Positions 24,625-33,204 of a stretch of 55,587 bases of DNA are shown one piece after another (the first letter of the stretch is position 1; every line of letters begins with the position of its first letter). Made by a program: the position numbers and the translations under genes. This DNA is from Pseudomonas sp. dw_612 (GTDB lineage: Bacteria; Pseudomonadota; Gammaproteobacteria; Pseudomonadales; Pseudomonadaceae). The stretch spans positions 1 through 55,587 of the forward strand of contig NZ_JAAVVC010000031.1 of the NCBI RefSeq assembly GCF_018449725.1, given 5' to 3'. A model generated the notes under the pieces. The model was not told the origin of the DNA, made no database searches, and was given only the letters and a program-made list of their open reading frames with translations.

Positions 24625-25527
24625 ATGCACATATTGCTGACCGGCGGTACTGGTTTGATAGGACGTCAGCTCTGCCATCACTGGTCGAGTCAGGGACATC
24701 GCCTCACGGTCTGGAGTCGCACGCCGGAAAAAGTCGCCAAAATCTGTGGCGCTCAGGTGCGCGGCATTGCCCGTCTCGAAGACCTCGGCCAGGAACCGGT
24801 CGATGCCATTATCAACCTGGTGGGCGCACCGATTGGTGATCGTCTGTGGACGCACAAGCGCAAGACGCTGCTGTGGAGCAGCCGGATCGGCCTCACCGAA
24901 TCCCTGTTGGCCTGGCTCGAAACCCGTGAGCAAAAACCTCAAGTGCTGATCTCCGGTTCTGCGGTCGGCTGGTATGGCGACGGTGGCGAGCGTGAGTTGA
25001 CCGAAGAGTCGCCGCCCGTGATCGATGATTTCGCCAGCCAGTTGTGCATCGCCTGGGAGGAAACCGCGCAGCGGGCCGAAGCCTTGGGCATCCGGGTGGT
25101 TCTGGTGCGCACCGGGTTGGTCGTGTCCGCCGAGGGCGGCTTTTTGTCGCGGCTGTTGCTGCCGTTCAAACTCGGGCTGGGCGGCCCGATCGGCAACGGT
25201 CGGCAGTGGATGCCGTGGATTCATATCAAGGATCAAATCGCCCTGATTGATTTTCTTCTGCATCGCATTGATGCCAGCGGTCCATATAATGCCTGCGCGC
25301 CGAAACCGGTGCGCAATCGCGAATTTGCCAAGACGCTGGGCAGCGTGTTGCACCGCCCGGCGTTCATGCCCATGCCGGCCCTGGCGCTGAAGGTAGGCCT
25401 GGGCGAGATGTCGCTGCTGTTGCTGGGCGGCCAGAAAGCCGTGCCAGCGCGCTTGCTGGCAGCGGGTTTCACTTTCCAGTTCACCGATTTACGCGCGGCG
25501 TTGGATGACGTGTCCAGCCGCCTCTGA
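24625..25527 (+). CDS. TIGR01777-family oxidoreductase (extended SDR, SDR39U1-like)
   Basis: A 300-residue epimerase-like extended SDR: N-terminal cofactor motif ILLTGGTGLIGRQLCHHW, then INLVGAPIGDRLW, and an active-site Tyr in SGSAVGWYGDGGER. TIGR01777 proteins include the cell-division-associated SulA-like annotation in older databases, but the true reaction is unknown. A GAGGAAG ribosome binding site precedes the start. It is divergent from the renalase-like gene across a 196-bp region with a predicted light-response operator, and ends 13 bp before hemH, suggesting cotranscription with it. Confidence 0.88.
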   Translation: MHILLTGGTGLIGRQLCHHWSSQGHRLTVWSRTPEKVAKICGAQVRGIARLEDLGQEPVDAIINLVGAPIGDRLWTHKRKTLLWSSRIGLTESLLAWLETREQKPQVLISGSAVGWYGDGGERELTEESPPVIDDFASQLCIAWEETAQRAEALGIRVVLVRTGLVVSAEGGFLSRLLLPFKLGLGGPIGNGRQWMPWIHIKDQIALIDFLLHRIDASGPYNACAPKPVRNREFAKTLGSVLHRPAFMPMPALALKVGLGEMSLLLLGGQKAVPARLLAAGFTFQFTDLRAALDDVSSRL

Positions 25528-25540
25528 AATAGGACGTTGC

Positions 25541-26566
25541 ATGACCGATCACGCGTTGCTTCTGGTCAATCTGGGCTCTCCGGCCTCCACCTCGGTGGCG
25601 GATGTGCGCAGCTACCTCAATCAATTTCTGATGGACCCGTATGTGATCGACCTGCCGTGGCCGGTGCGACGCTTGCTGGTGTCGCTGATCCTGATCAAGC
25701 GTCCGGAGCAGTCGGCCCACGCCTATGCCTCGATCTGGTGGGAAGAGGGTTCGCCGCTGGTGGTGCTCAGTCGGCGCCTGCAACAGGCCATGACCGCCCA
25801 GTGGACTCATGGCCCGGTCGAACTGGCGATGCGTTACGGCGAACCGTCGATTGAATCGAAACTGGTGCAGTTGGCCGCTCAGGGCCACAAGCGAATCACG
25901 ATTGCACCGCTCTATCCACAGTTCGCCGACAGCACCGTGACCACGGTGATCGAGGAGGCCCGGCGCGTGGTGCGCGAGAAGAAACTCGATGTGCAGTTCT
26001 CGATTCTCCAACCGTTCTACGATCAGCCGGAATACCTCGATGCGCTGGTCGCCAGCGCCAAGCCTTACCTTGAGCAGGATTACGATCACCTGCTGCTGAG
26101 CTTCCATGGTTTGCCGGAACGTCACCTGACCAAGCTCGATCCGACCGGCCAGCATTGCTTCAAAAATGAAGACTGCTGCAAGAACGCCTCGCCGGCTGTA
26201 TTGGCGACCTGCTACCGCGCCCAGTGCCTGCGCACGGCAGCCGAATTCGCCAAGCGCATGGGCCTGCCGGACGGCAAGTGGTCGGTGTCGTTTCAGTCTC
26301 GATTGGGTCGGGCAAAGTGGATCGAACCCTACACCGAAGCACGCCTGGATGAGTTGGGCAAAAGCGGCGCGAAGAAGATTCTGGTGATGTGCCCGGCGTT
26401 CGTCGCCGATTGCATCGAGACCCTGGAAGAAATTGGCGATCGTGGGCAGGAGCAATTCCGCGAAGCGGGAGGGGAGGAGTTGGTGCTGGTGCCGTGCCTT
26501 AACGATGATCCGCAGTGGGCGAAGGCGTTGAATGCGTTGTGTGAGCGAGCACCTCTGGTCCTGTAA
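25541..26566 (+). CDS. hemH: Ferrochelatase
   Basis: Inserts Fe(II) into protoporphyrin IX, the last step of heme synthesis. The 341-residue protein has the catalytic His189 in LLSFHGLPERH and the acidic metal-path region DCIETLEEIGDRG. Between residues 206 and 229 there is a cysteine-rich stretch (C206, C212, C213, C224, C229) absent from E. coli HemH and reminiscent of internal [2Fe-2S]-binding ferrochelatases. The ATG at 25541 with AGGA upstream gives the usual N-terminus (MTDHALLLVNLGSP); an earlier frame start at 25505 lies inside the preceding gene. Its promoter is probably that of the TIGR01777 gene. Confidence 0.95.
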   Translation: MTDHALLLVNLGSPASTSVADVRSYLNQFLMDPYVIDLPWPVRRLLVSLILIKRPEQSAHAYASIWWEEGSPLVVLSRRLQQAMTAQWTHGPVELAMRYGEPSIESKLVQLAAQGHKRITIAPLYPQFADSTVTTVIEEARRVVREKKLDVQFSILQPFYDQPEYLDALVASAKPYLEQDYDHLLLSFHGLPERHLTKLDPTGQHCFKNEDCCKNASPAVLATCYRAQCLRTAAEFAKRMGLPDGKWSVSFQSRLGRAKWIEPYTEARLDELGKSGAKKILVMCPAFVADCIETLEEIGDRGQEQFREAGGEELVLVPCLNDDPQWAKALNALCERAPLVL

Positions 26567-26570
26567 AAGC

Positions 26571-26660
26571 ATCGCGGGCAAGCCTTGCTCCTACAGGACT
26601 TACGTCGTTCCACATTGATGTGGTCGACACAAAACTGTAGGAGCAAGGCTTGCCCGCGAT
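26571..26660. repeat. REP doublet, GTAGGAGCAAGGCTTGC type
   Basis: Inverted arms ATCGCGGGCAAGCCTTGCTC... and its complement, each about 26 nt, flank a 38-nt spacer. The class differs from the GTGGGAGCGGGC elements. It lies between the convergent hemH and uraA genes. Confidence 0.88.
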
Positions 26661-26678
26661 AGCGATCTTGAGGCCGAC

Positions 26679-27953
26679 TTACAACAACGGCTCATCCGCC
26701 TTCTTGTGCTTCCAGCTGTCATTGCCCGGCAGCAACAGGTTCAGCGCAATCGCCACCACCGCGCACAACGCGATGCCTTTGAGGCCGAAATCGTCAGGCC
26801 CGGTGCCGGTGCCGACCAGCACACCGCCAATCCCGAACACCAACGTCACCGAGACAATCACCAGATTGCGCGCCTCGCCCAGGTCGATCTTGTGGCGAAT
26901 CAGCGTGTTCATGCCCACCGCCGCAATCGAACCGAACAACAGGCACAGAATCCCGCCCATCACCGGCACCGGAATGCTTTGCAGCAGCGCACCAAACTTG
27001 CCGACGAACGCCAGGCTGATGGCAAAGATTGCCGCCCAGGTCATGATTTTCGGGTTGTAGTTTTTGGTCAGCATCACTGCGCCAGTCACTTCGGCGTAAG
27101 TGGTGTTGGGTGGGCCGCCAAACAGACCGGCAGCCGTGGTGGCAATGCCATCGCCGAGCAGGGTGCGGTGCAGGCCCGGTTTCTTCAGGTAATCGCGACC
27201 GGTCACGCTACCGACCGCGATCACGCCGCCGATGTGCTCGATGGCCGGGGCGAGCGCCACCGGAACGATGAACAGAATCGCCTGCCAGTTGAACTCCGGC
27301 GCCGTGAAGTGCGGAATCGCGAACCACGGTGCGGCGGCAATCTTCGCGGTATCAACTACGCCGAAATAGAACGCCATGGCAAAACCGACGAGCACGCCGG
27401 AGATGATCGGCACCAGGCGGAAAATGCCTTTGCCGAACACCGCAACGATCAGGGTAGTCAGCAGCGCCGGCATCGAGATCAGCATCGCGGTCTGGTAATG
27501 AATCAGCTCGCTACCGTCGCCAGCCTTGCCCATCGCCATGTTGGCGGCGATCGGCGCCATGGCCAAGCCGATGGAGATGATTACCGGACCAATCACCACC
27601 GGTGGCAGCAAGCGGTCAATGAACCCGGTGCCTTTGATCTTCACGGCCAGGCCGAGGAAGGTGTAGACGAAACCTGCCGCCATCACGCCGCCCATGGTCG
27701 CCGCGAGGCCGAACTGGCCCTTGGCGAGAATGATCGGGGTGATAAAGGCAAAGCTCGAAGCCAGGAACACCGGCACCTGACGCCCGGTGACGATCTGGAA
27801 CAGGATCGTCCCCAGACCGGCGGTGAACAGCGCCACGTTCGGGTCGAGGCCGGTAATCAGCGGCATCAACACCAGGGCGCCGAACGCCACGAACAGCATC
27901 TGTGCACCCGACAGCACTGTGCGCCAGAGCGGATCGTTGAACTCATCCTGCAT
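26679..27953 (-). CDS. uraA: Uracil permease (nucleobase:cation symporter 2 family)
   Basis: Inner-membrane uracil:proton symporter of 424 residues with about 14 helices. Family motifs include APAIEHIGGVIAVGSVTGRDY, with a transport Glu, and GLFGGPPNTTYAEVTGAVMLT, with the second conserved Glu. The ATG at 27953 is preferred over a TTG at 27959; AAGGA lies about 9 bases before it, inside the end of upp. With the upstream upp gene it forms a uracil uptake-and-salvage operon. Confidence 0.93.
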   Translation of the reverse strand: MQDEFNDPLWRTVLSGAQMLFVAFGALVLMPLITGLDPNVALFTAGLGTILFQIVTGRQVPVFLASSFAFITPIILAKGQFGLAATMGGVMAAGFVYTFLGLAVKIKGTGFIDRLLPPVVIGPVIISIGLAMAPIAANMAMGKAGDGSELIHYQTAMLISMPALLTTLIVAVFGKGIFRLVPIISGVLVGFAMAFYFGVVDTAKIAAAPWFAIPHFTAPEFNWQAILFIVPVALAPAIEHIGGVIAVGSVTGRDYLKKPGLHRTLLGDGIATTAAGLFGGPPNTTYAEVTGAVMLTKNYNPKIMTWAAIFAISLAFVGKFGALLQSIPVPVMGGILCLLFGSIAAVGMNTLIRHKIDLGEARNLVIVSVTLVFGIGGVLVGTGTGPDDFGLKGIALCAVVAIALNLLLPGNDSWKHKKADEPLL

Positions 27954-27955
27954 GC

Positions 27956-28594
27956 TCAAGCGTCCTTCTGCTTGGTACCGAAGATCTTGTCACCGGCATC
28001 GCCCAGGCCTGGGATGATGTAACCGTGCTCGTTGAGTTTTTCGTCGATGGACGCGGTGTAGATCATCACGTCCGGGTGAGCTTTCCCTACAGCGGCGATG
28101 CCTTCGGGAGCGGCGACCAGCACCATGGCGCGGATGTCGCGGCAACCGGCCTTTTTCAGCAGGTCGATGGTCGCAACCATGGAGCTGCCCGTGGCGAGCA
28201 TCGGGTCGATGATCATCGCCAGGCGCTCGTTGATTTCCGGCACCAGTTTTTCCAGGTAGGTGTGGGCCTGCAGGGTTTCTTCGTTGCGGGCCACGCCTAC
28301 GGCGCTGACTTTGGCGCCCGGGATCAGGCTCAGCACGCCTTCGAGCATGCCGATACCGGCGCGCAGGATCGGCACCACGGTAATCTTCTTGCCGGCGATT
28401 TTTTCCACCGAGACAGTGCCGGCCCAACCTTCGATATCGTAGGTTTCCAGGGGCAGGTCTTTGGTGGCTTCATAGGTCAGCAGGGCACCGACTTCCTGAG
28501 CGAGCTCACGGAAATTCTTGGTGCTGATGTCTGCGCGGCGCATAAGGCCAAGTTTATGACGGATCAGCGGATGGCGGATCTCTTGGATGGGCAT
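27956..28594 (-). CDS. upp: Uracil phosphoribosyltransferase
   Basis: Converts uracil and PRPP to UMP. The 212-residue protein shows PVLRAGIGMLEG, the PRPP-binding DPMLATGSSMVATIDLL and the uracil-binding C-terminal region PGLGDAGDKIFGTK. It lies 2 bp upstream of uraA and divergent from hpt; the intervening 164 bp should contain promoters for both. No pyrimidine-sensing attenuator was recognised. Confidence 0.97.
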   Translation of the reverse strand: MPIQEIRHPLIRHKLGLMRRADISTKNFRELAQEVGALLTYEATKDLPLETYDIEGWAGTVSVEKIAGKKITVVPILRAGIGMLEGVLSLIPGAKVSAVGVARNEETLQAHTYLEKLVPEINERLAMIIDPMLATGSSMVATIDLLKKAGCRDIRAMVLVAAPEGIAAVGKAHPDVMIYTASIDEKLNEHGYIIPGLGDAGDKIFGTKQKDA

Positions 28595-28758
28595 GGGGAA
28601 AGGCTCCGGCGGCGGGCAAAAAAACCGGCCTAGATTAATCTATCCGAGGGTGTTGTCCTATAGACATAAGGTACGTTAGTCCACAAACGCTTGATCTGGA
28701 CGTGCGGGATGCGTACCTTTGCCCGCTTTTCCCGAATCCGTCCCTCCTGGAGAGCGCC

Positions 28759-29316
28759 ATGTCTGCTGATCTCGAGCATATCCGTCAAATCATGCGAGAG
28801 GCTGACTGCCTGTACACCGAAGTTGAAGTCGAGGCGGCCATCGCCCGTGTCGGTGCACACATCAACGAGCAACTGGCTGACACCAACCCGGTGGTGTTCT
28901 GTGTGATGAACGGCGGCCTGATTTTCGCTGGCAAGCTGCTGACTCATCTGCACTTCCCGCTGGAAGCGTCCTACCTGCACGCCACCCGTTATCGCAACGA
29001 AACCAGCGGCGGCGACCTGTTCTGGAAAGCCAAACCGGAAGTTTCGTTCCTCGACCGCGACGTGCTGATCATCGACGACATCCTCGATGAAGGTCACACC
29101 CTGGGCGCGATCATCGACTACTGCAAACACGCCGGCGCCCGTGCCGTGCACACCGCCGTGCTGATCGACAAGGATCACGACCGCAAGGCTCGCCCGGACC
29201 TGAAAGCCGATTTTGTCGGCCTGCCGTGCATCGACCGCTACATCTTCGGTTATGGCATGGACTACAAAGGTTACTGGCGCAACGCCAACGGGATCTTTGC
29301 CGTTAAAGGCATGTAA
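28759..29316 (+). CDS. hpt: Hypoxanthine-guanine phosphoribosyltransferase
   Basis: Salvages hypoxanthine and guanine with PRPP to IMP and GMP. The 185-residue protein has the PRPP motif VLIIDDILDEGHTLGAI and a purine-contact region ending KGYWRNANGIFAVKGM. The start at 28759 (MSADLEHIRQIM) follows a GGAGAG site; an upstream in-frame ATG at 28702 would add 19 residues without family support. It is divergent from upp-uraA, so purine and pyrimidine salvage genes are side by side. Confidence 0.93.
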   Translation: MSADLEHIRQIMREADCLYTEVEVEAAIARVGAHINEQLADTNPVVFCVMNGGLIFAGKLLTHLHFPLEASYLHATRYRNETSGGDLFWKAKPEVSFLDRDVLIIDDILDEGHTLGAIIDYCKHAGARAVHTAVLIDKDHDRKARPDLKADFVGLPCIDRYIFGYGMDYKGYWRNANGIFAVKGM

Positions 29317-29331
29317 CTCAGACGCCGGCCT

Positions 29332-29466
29332 CTGTAGCAGCTGGCGCAGCCTGCGTTCGGCGGCGAAGCCGTCGTAAACCCTGAACTCACGGTTCAACTG
29401 AAGAACCAGAGTGCTTGATCTCACGACTGCTTCGCAGCCGGACGCAGCCTTCGGCAGCTGCTACAG
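29332..29466. repeat. Degenerate inverted repeat, TGTAGCAGCTGGCGCAGCC type
   Basis: The left arm starting TGTAGCAGCTGGCGCAGCCTGCG and a right arm ending CGCAGCCTTCGGCAGCTGCTACA form an imperfect inverted repeat with extra internal copies (GGCGGCGAAGCCGTCG, CGACTGCTTCGCAGCC). It is probably a diverged REP of the GTAGGAGCTGC class. It lies between hpt and a secreted-protein gene and may carry the latter's leader. Confidence 0.7.
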
Positions 29467-29494
29467 TGCTCGGCCCCGCCCTCCGGAGCCTGTC

Positions 29495-29980
29495 ATGAGC
29501 CTTTTGATCCGCAGCTGCGCCGCCCTGTTGCTGACCCTCAGCCTGCCCCTGGCCGCCGCGCCGGCGCTGATGCACGGGCAGTTCCTGCCGCCGGACGACC
29601 TGACCCTGCGCGACGCCGAACCGGAGCAACAACAATTGTTGCAGGTCACCGACTATTCGGTGGTGGTGGGCAGCCAGCGTCAGTCGACCCAACAACCGAT
29701 CCCGGTGACGTCGCCGCTGTTGATCCGCCTCAAGGGCAAATCCCTGAACAAAGGCGCGACCATCAGCCAGGTGCTGGTCAACTTCGATGGCGAAAGCAAA
29801 AGCCTGAAAAAGCCGATCTACGACGAAAAGAGCAAAACCCTGACGCTCTACTACCCGCTGGCGCAATACCGGGTGGTGATCGATTTGCTGCGCAATGACA
29901 CGGTGTATTGCCAGTTCCTCAGCTACGCCAACGGCCATGTCTGGGCCGATCTGCACACCGGCAGCGTTCGCGCGCGTTGA
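29495..29980 (+). CDS. Conserved hypothetical secreted protein (PA4641-like position)
   Basis: A 161-residue protein with a signal peptide (MSLLIRSCAALLLTLSLPLAAAPA). The remainder is mostly beta-strand-like (VTDYSVVVGSQRQSTQQPIP, LTLYYPLAQYRVVIDLL). I do not recognise a characterised domain. The frame opens at 29411, but those 28 residues overlap the preceding repeat and lack signal-peptide character. It sits between hpt and a small PA4642-type gene, on the same strand, in the place of a hypothetical gene in P. aeruginosa. Confidence 0.75.
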   Translation: MSLLIRSCAALLLTLSLPLAAAPALMHGQFLPPDDLTLRDAEPEQQQLLQVTDYSVVVGSQRQSTQQPIPVTSPLLIRLKGKSLNKGATISQVLVNFDGESKSLKKPIYDEKSKTLTLYYPLAQYRVVIDLLRNDTVYCQFLSYANGHVWADLHTGSVRAR

Positions 29981-30043
29981 GCCCGGCGCCCGGAGGGGGG
30001 TAAACTGCCCGCCCCGTGAAATGTCTGCGAGCTGGAGTCGGCA

Positions 30044-30331
30044 ATGCGTAAAGATAAGAAGCAAGTGATTGGTGACGAGATCGGCGATGAGCAGATCAAA
30101 CTGTTTCTCGATTTTGAACCGGTCGACGCCACTTCGCCGTCCCTGCACAAACTGATCAAGGCCTATCGCGGTTTGCGCGTCGACGACTTCGAGCGTTTCC
30201 TGACGTTTTTCGTCGAGGCCGGGTTTGATCTGGATGGCAAGGATGAGCATGGCGATGACTTCGTCGCGGTGATCAAGGATCAGCGCAATGCGGCCGAGTA
30301 CATCGAATTGATTGCCAAGGCGCGCGGTTAA
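30044..30331 (+). CDS. PA4642-family small protein
   Basis: An acidic 95-residue cytoplasmic protein (MRKDKKQVIGDEIGDEQIKLFLDF, ending EYIELIAKARG). It resembles the PA4642 family, which is conserved in Pseudomonas next to mqo; function unknown. The first residues are strongly charged and there is no signal peptide. A GGAG site lies upstream. It follows the secreted-protein gene by 63 bp and converges on mqo. Confidence 0.82.
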   Translation: MRKDKKQVIGDEIGDEQIKLFLDFEPVDATSPSLHKLIKAYRGLRVDDFERFLTFFVEAGFDLDGKDEHGDDFVAVIKDQRNAAEYIELIAKARG

Positions 30332-30339
30332 GATCTTAA

Positions 30340-30383
30340 GATCAAAAGATCGCAGCCTCGTTTCACTCGACAGCTCCTACAGG
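30340..30383. repeat. Single REP, GATCGCAGCCTCG...CTCCTACAGG type
   Basis: Single copy of the class seen as perfect arms at 34645-34739, here with one base change (TTTCACTCG instead of TTGCACTCG). It directly follows the PA4642-type gene and runs into another REP. Confidence 0.75.
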
Positions 30384-30390
30384 TGTACGC

Positions 30391-30462
30391 GTTGTAGGAG
30401 CAAAGCTTGCTCGCGAAGGCGATCTCAAGGACGCCATCGCCGGCAAGCCGTGCTCCTACAGG
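30391..30462. repeat. REP doublet, GTAGGAGCAAAGCTTGC type
   Basis: Diverged inverted arms (TTGTAGGAGCAAAGCTTGCTCG and CGGCAAGCCGTGCTCCTACAGG) around a 25-nt spacer. Its arms mix features of the GTGGGAGCGGGC and GTAGGAGCAAGG classes. Confidence 0.75.
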
Positions 30463-30470
30463 AAGGCATA

Positions 30471-30508
30471 AAAAACGCCCCGCTCTCACTGAGGACGGGG
30501 CGTTTTTT
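30471..30508. terminator. Bidirectional terminator between PA4642-like gene and mqo
   Basis: Stem CGCCCCG / CGGGGCG (30476-30482 and 30496-30502) with A and T tracts on both sides, positioned just past the mqo stop and also serving the convergent plus-strand genes. Confidence 0.88.
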
Positions 30509-30519
30509 GTGGAGCCGAA

Positions 30520-32028
30520 TCAAGCGTAGCTTTCGGTCTCGTTACTGGCTTCAACCAGTTCCAGCGCGACGTTGTTGTGCGCATTGATCTTGCGATACAG
30601 CGCTGCGTCGGTTTCCAGGACCTTTTCCCGAGCCGGGAAAATTTCCGCCAGTTTGGCCGCCCATTCACCGGACGCCTTGTTCGGGAAGCATTTCTCGATC
30701 AGTTCCAGCATGATCGAAACGGTCACCGAAGCACCTGGCGAAGCGCCGAGCAGGGCCGCAAGGGAGCCGTCCTTGGCCGCGACCAGTTCAGTGCCGAACT
30801 GCAGAACGCCACCCTTTTTCGGGTCTTTCTTGATGATCTGCACCCGTTGGCCGGCCACTTCCAGGCGCCAGTCTTCGGCTTTCGCTTCCGGGTAGAAACG
30901 ACGCAGGGATTCCAGGCGTTGCTCCATCGACTGCATCACTTCGCTGACCAGGTACTTGGTCAGGTCCATGTTGTTTTTCGCCACGGCCAGCATCGGCCCG
31001 ATGTTGCCGGCGCGCACCGACAGCGGCAGGTCCATGAAGGAACCGTGCTTGAGGAACTTGGTGGTGAAACCGGCATACGGCCCGAACAGCAGGGACTTGT
31101 TGCCATCGACCACGCGGGTGTCCAGGTGCGGCACGGACATCGGTGGCGAACCCACGGCCGCCTGGCTGTAGACCTTGGCCTGGTGGTGTTTGACCACTTC
31201 CGGGTTGTCGCAACGCAGCCACTGGCCACTGATCGGGAAGCCGCCGAAGCCTTTGCTTTCTTCGATGCCCGACGCCTGCAACAACGGCAATGCCGCGCCG
31301 CCAGCGCCAAGGAAGACGAACTTGGCGTCGACTTCACGGGTGTTGCCGCTGTTCACGTCCTTGATGCTGACGGTCCAGCCGCTGCCGTTACGCTTCAGGC
31401 CGGTAACGCGCTTGCAGTACTTGACCTGGGCATCGGGTGCGCTGGTCAGGTGCTTGAGCAGTTGATTGGTCAGGGCGCCGAAGTTGACGTCAGTGCCGTT
31501 CATCACGCGAGTGGCCGCGAGGACTTCGTCCGGCGAGCGGCCCGGCATCATCAGCGGCATCCACTCGGCCATCTTGGCCTTGTCTTCGGTGTATTCCATG
31601 TCCGAAAAAGCGTGATGCTTGCTCAGCACGTTGAAGCGCGACTTGAGGAAGGACACACCGCCGTCGCCCTGTACGAAGCTCAGGTGCGGCACCGGGCTGA
31701 TGAAGGATTTGCACGAGCCGAAGGTGCCTTTCTTGGTCAGGTACGACCAGAACTGCTTCGACACCTCGAACTGGGTGTTGATGTGCACGGCTTTCTTGAT
31801 GTCGACGGTGCCGTCGGCGGCCTGAGGCGTGTAGTTGAGCTCACACAGCCCGGCGTGACCGGTACCGGCGTTGTTCCATGGGTTGGAACTCTCCGCGGCA
31901 CCGGAATCCATCAGCTCGACGACTTCCAGCTTGATCGCGGGGTCGAGCTCTTTGAGCAGTACAGCGAGGGTGGCACTCATGATGCCGGCCCCAACGAGTA
32001 CTACGTCGACTGCTTCGTTATGCGCCAT
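30520..32028 (-). CDS. mqo: Malate:quinone oxidoreductase
   Basis: Membrane-associated FAD enzyme that oxidises malate to oxaloacetate and passes electrons to quinone, the main malate oxidation step in pseudomonads. The 502-residue protein has the FAD motif DVVLVGAGIMSATLAVLLKEL, followed by ESSNPWNNAGTGHAGLCELNYTP and, in the middle, FVFLGAGGAALPLLQ. The gene has its own terminator and a long empty upstream region (32029-32765), implying a monocistronic unit with upstream regulation. Confidence 0.96.
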   Translation of the reverse strand: MAHNEAVDVVLVGAGIMSATLAVLLKELDPAIKLEVVELMDSGAAESSNPWNNAGTGHAGLCELNYTPQAADGTVDIKKAVHINTQFEVSKQFWSYLTKKGTFGSCKSFISPVPHLSFVQGDGGVSFLKSRFNVLSKHHAFSDMEYTEDKAKMAEWMPLMMPGRSPDEVLAATRVMNGTDVNFGALTNQLLKHLTSAPDAQVKYCKRVTGLKRNGSGWTVSIKDVNSGNTREVDAKFVFLGAGGAALPLLQASGIEESKGFGGFPISGQWLRCDNPEVVKHHQAKVYSQAAVGSPPMSVPHLDTRVVDGNKSLLFGPYAGFTTKFLKHGSFMDLPLSVRAGNIGPMLAVAKNNMDLTKYLVSEVMQSMEQRLESLRRFYPEAKAEDWRLEVAGQRVQIIKKDPKKGGVLQFGTELVAAKDGSLAALLGASPGASVTVSIMLELIEKCFPNKASGEWAAKLAEIFPAREKVLETDAALYRKINAHNNVALELVEASNETESYA

Positions 32029-32765
32029 TTAACGCGTCTCCAAAATCTGCAGCACCAAATTGTCGGCATGGCTGCCAGGCGTTCCGGGGCGTGTCAGTGA
32101 TGCCCCACGTACCCATGGCAGTGTCGCCATGTCCGAATCTTCGCAATTTTTCGCAACTTCGACGGACGTTACCGGTTGGGTTAATGAGCCCTATGAACTC
32201 ACTTCAACGCGCAACTGGCAATTCGACTTATGGTCGAGACATCCGTTTGTGCAACCAAATCCGTAGCGGACAGGCTTCAGGCTCCGGTATTTGAGGTGTA
32301 CCCGGTCCTGTGTCGTTGGGCTGTTTCAGACGCTAATGGTGCATGTTCAGACGCAAAACTATTCATTTGCTCGCCACACTCTTGTGAAGTTGTGAAAACC
32401 CGTTTTTTTCACGCTCTTTTGAAGACGTGAACCTCAAAAAAGGGCTGTCCCAGCCTGGCACCGTGCCCGGGTGAATTGCCGCCATGGGGTACATGACAGG
32501 CAAAACGGGCAAACAGCTCAGTGACCGAGCGTAATGACAGCTCTGCAGATTCGCGAAAAGTGGGGTTTTTGCTCAAGGAACAGCAAGCGCGCCAGCTTCA
32601 CTCGATCTGTGTGGGCGGCTCTCTGTGGGCGGTGCGGGGTGCCAATACCGAGGCATTGACGATGCTGCGAGGCCCGATCAGGAGACGTCCTTATAATCGG
32701 GGGGAGATTGTATCTAAGAAACGCAGGGAAATGGTCGTGATTAATGACTTTTATTAGGCGTCTGG
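32029..32765. other. 737-bp intergenic region upstream of mqo
   Basis: No convincing gene was found. A GTG-initiated frame of 78 codons at 32521-32757 has no ribosome binding site or recognisable family. An inverted repeat TTCACG / CGTGAA lies at 32408-32413 and 32426-32431, flanked by a T run and an A run. The region is long for this compact chromosome and probably carries mqo control sequences; an unannotated small RNA is possible. Confidence 0.5.
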
Positions 32766-32999
32766 TCAGATGGACAACAGCGCCTGTATCCGTGAGCGAG
32801 GCTGATGCTGGCGAACACGGGCGCTCGGGGGCAGGGGATGGTGCAGCCAGTTGAGGCGGATTTCTTCGATTTCGACCCAGCCGTCGCCCATGGGTTGCAG
32901 GCTGCATTGCTTGAACGCCTGGCAATGACCGTTGTGATCGAGCAGGGCAAAGCAGCGATGCAGCGGGCGTGGCGCGAACAACGAGATGAGATAACGCAT
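32766..32999 (-). CDS. Conserved small hypothetical protein
   Basis: A 77-residue protein (MRYLISLFAPRPLHRCFALLDHNG, then WVEIEEIRLNWLHHPLPPSARV). The composition is protein-like, with balanced codon use, and an AAGG site precedes the start by about 9 bases. I recall similar proteins in other Pseudomonas but no function. It is divergent from the YajG lipoprotein gene. The C-terminal part after residue 60 is basic and may be disordered. Confidence 0.65.
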   Translation of the reverse strand: MRYLISLFAPRPLHRCFALLDHNGHCQAFKQCSLQPMGDGWVEIEEIRLNWLHHPLPPSARVRQHQPRSRIQALLSI

Positions 33000-33204
33000 G
33001 GCGAAGTACCTTGTGGGGTGACTGCTGTGAAGGTTGCCATCGGGCCGTGACGTGCCCGTGTATGGGCGATGACAGGTGTGTGACAGGAACCGGCGTGTGC
33101 GGGGTTTGTCAGAGATTTCAGCAATCGTTGCGAGACGCTAGTTCGCGACGATGGCCCACCGCTATACTGCGGGCCTGTTTGTGCCTGATTCTGGAGAGAA
33201 GAGC

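Noticed and set aside
32408..32431. Candidate terminator at the TTCACG/CGTGAA inverted repeat
   Set aside because: The stem is only 6 bp with a 12-nt loop and no T tract follows the stem on either strand.
32521..32757. 78-codon plus-strand frame upstream of mqo
   Set aside because: GTG start without a ribosome binding site, no resemblance to any family and no operon partner; kept only as part of the intergenic description.
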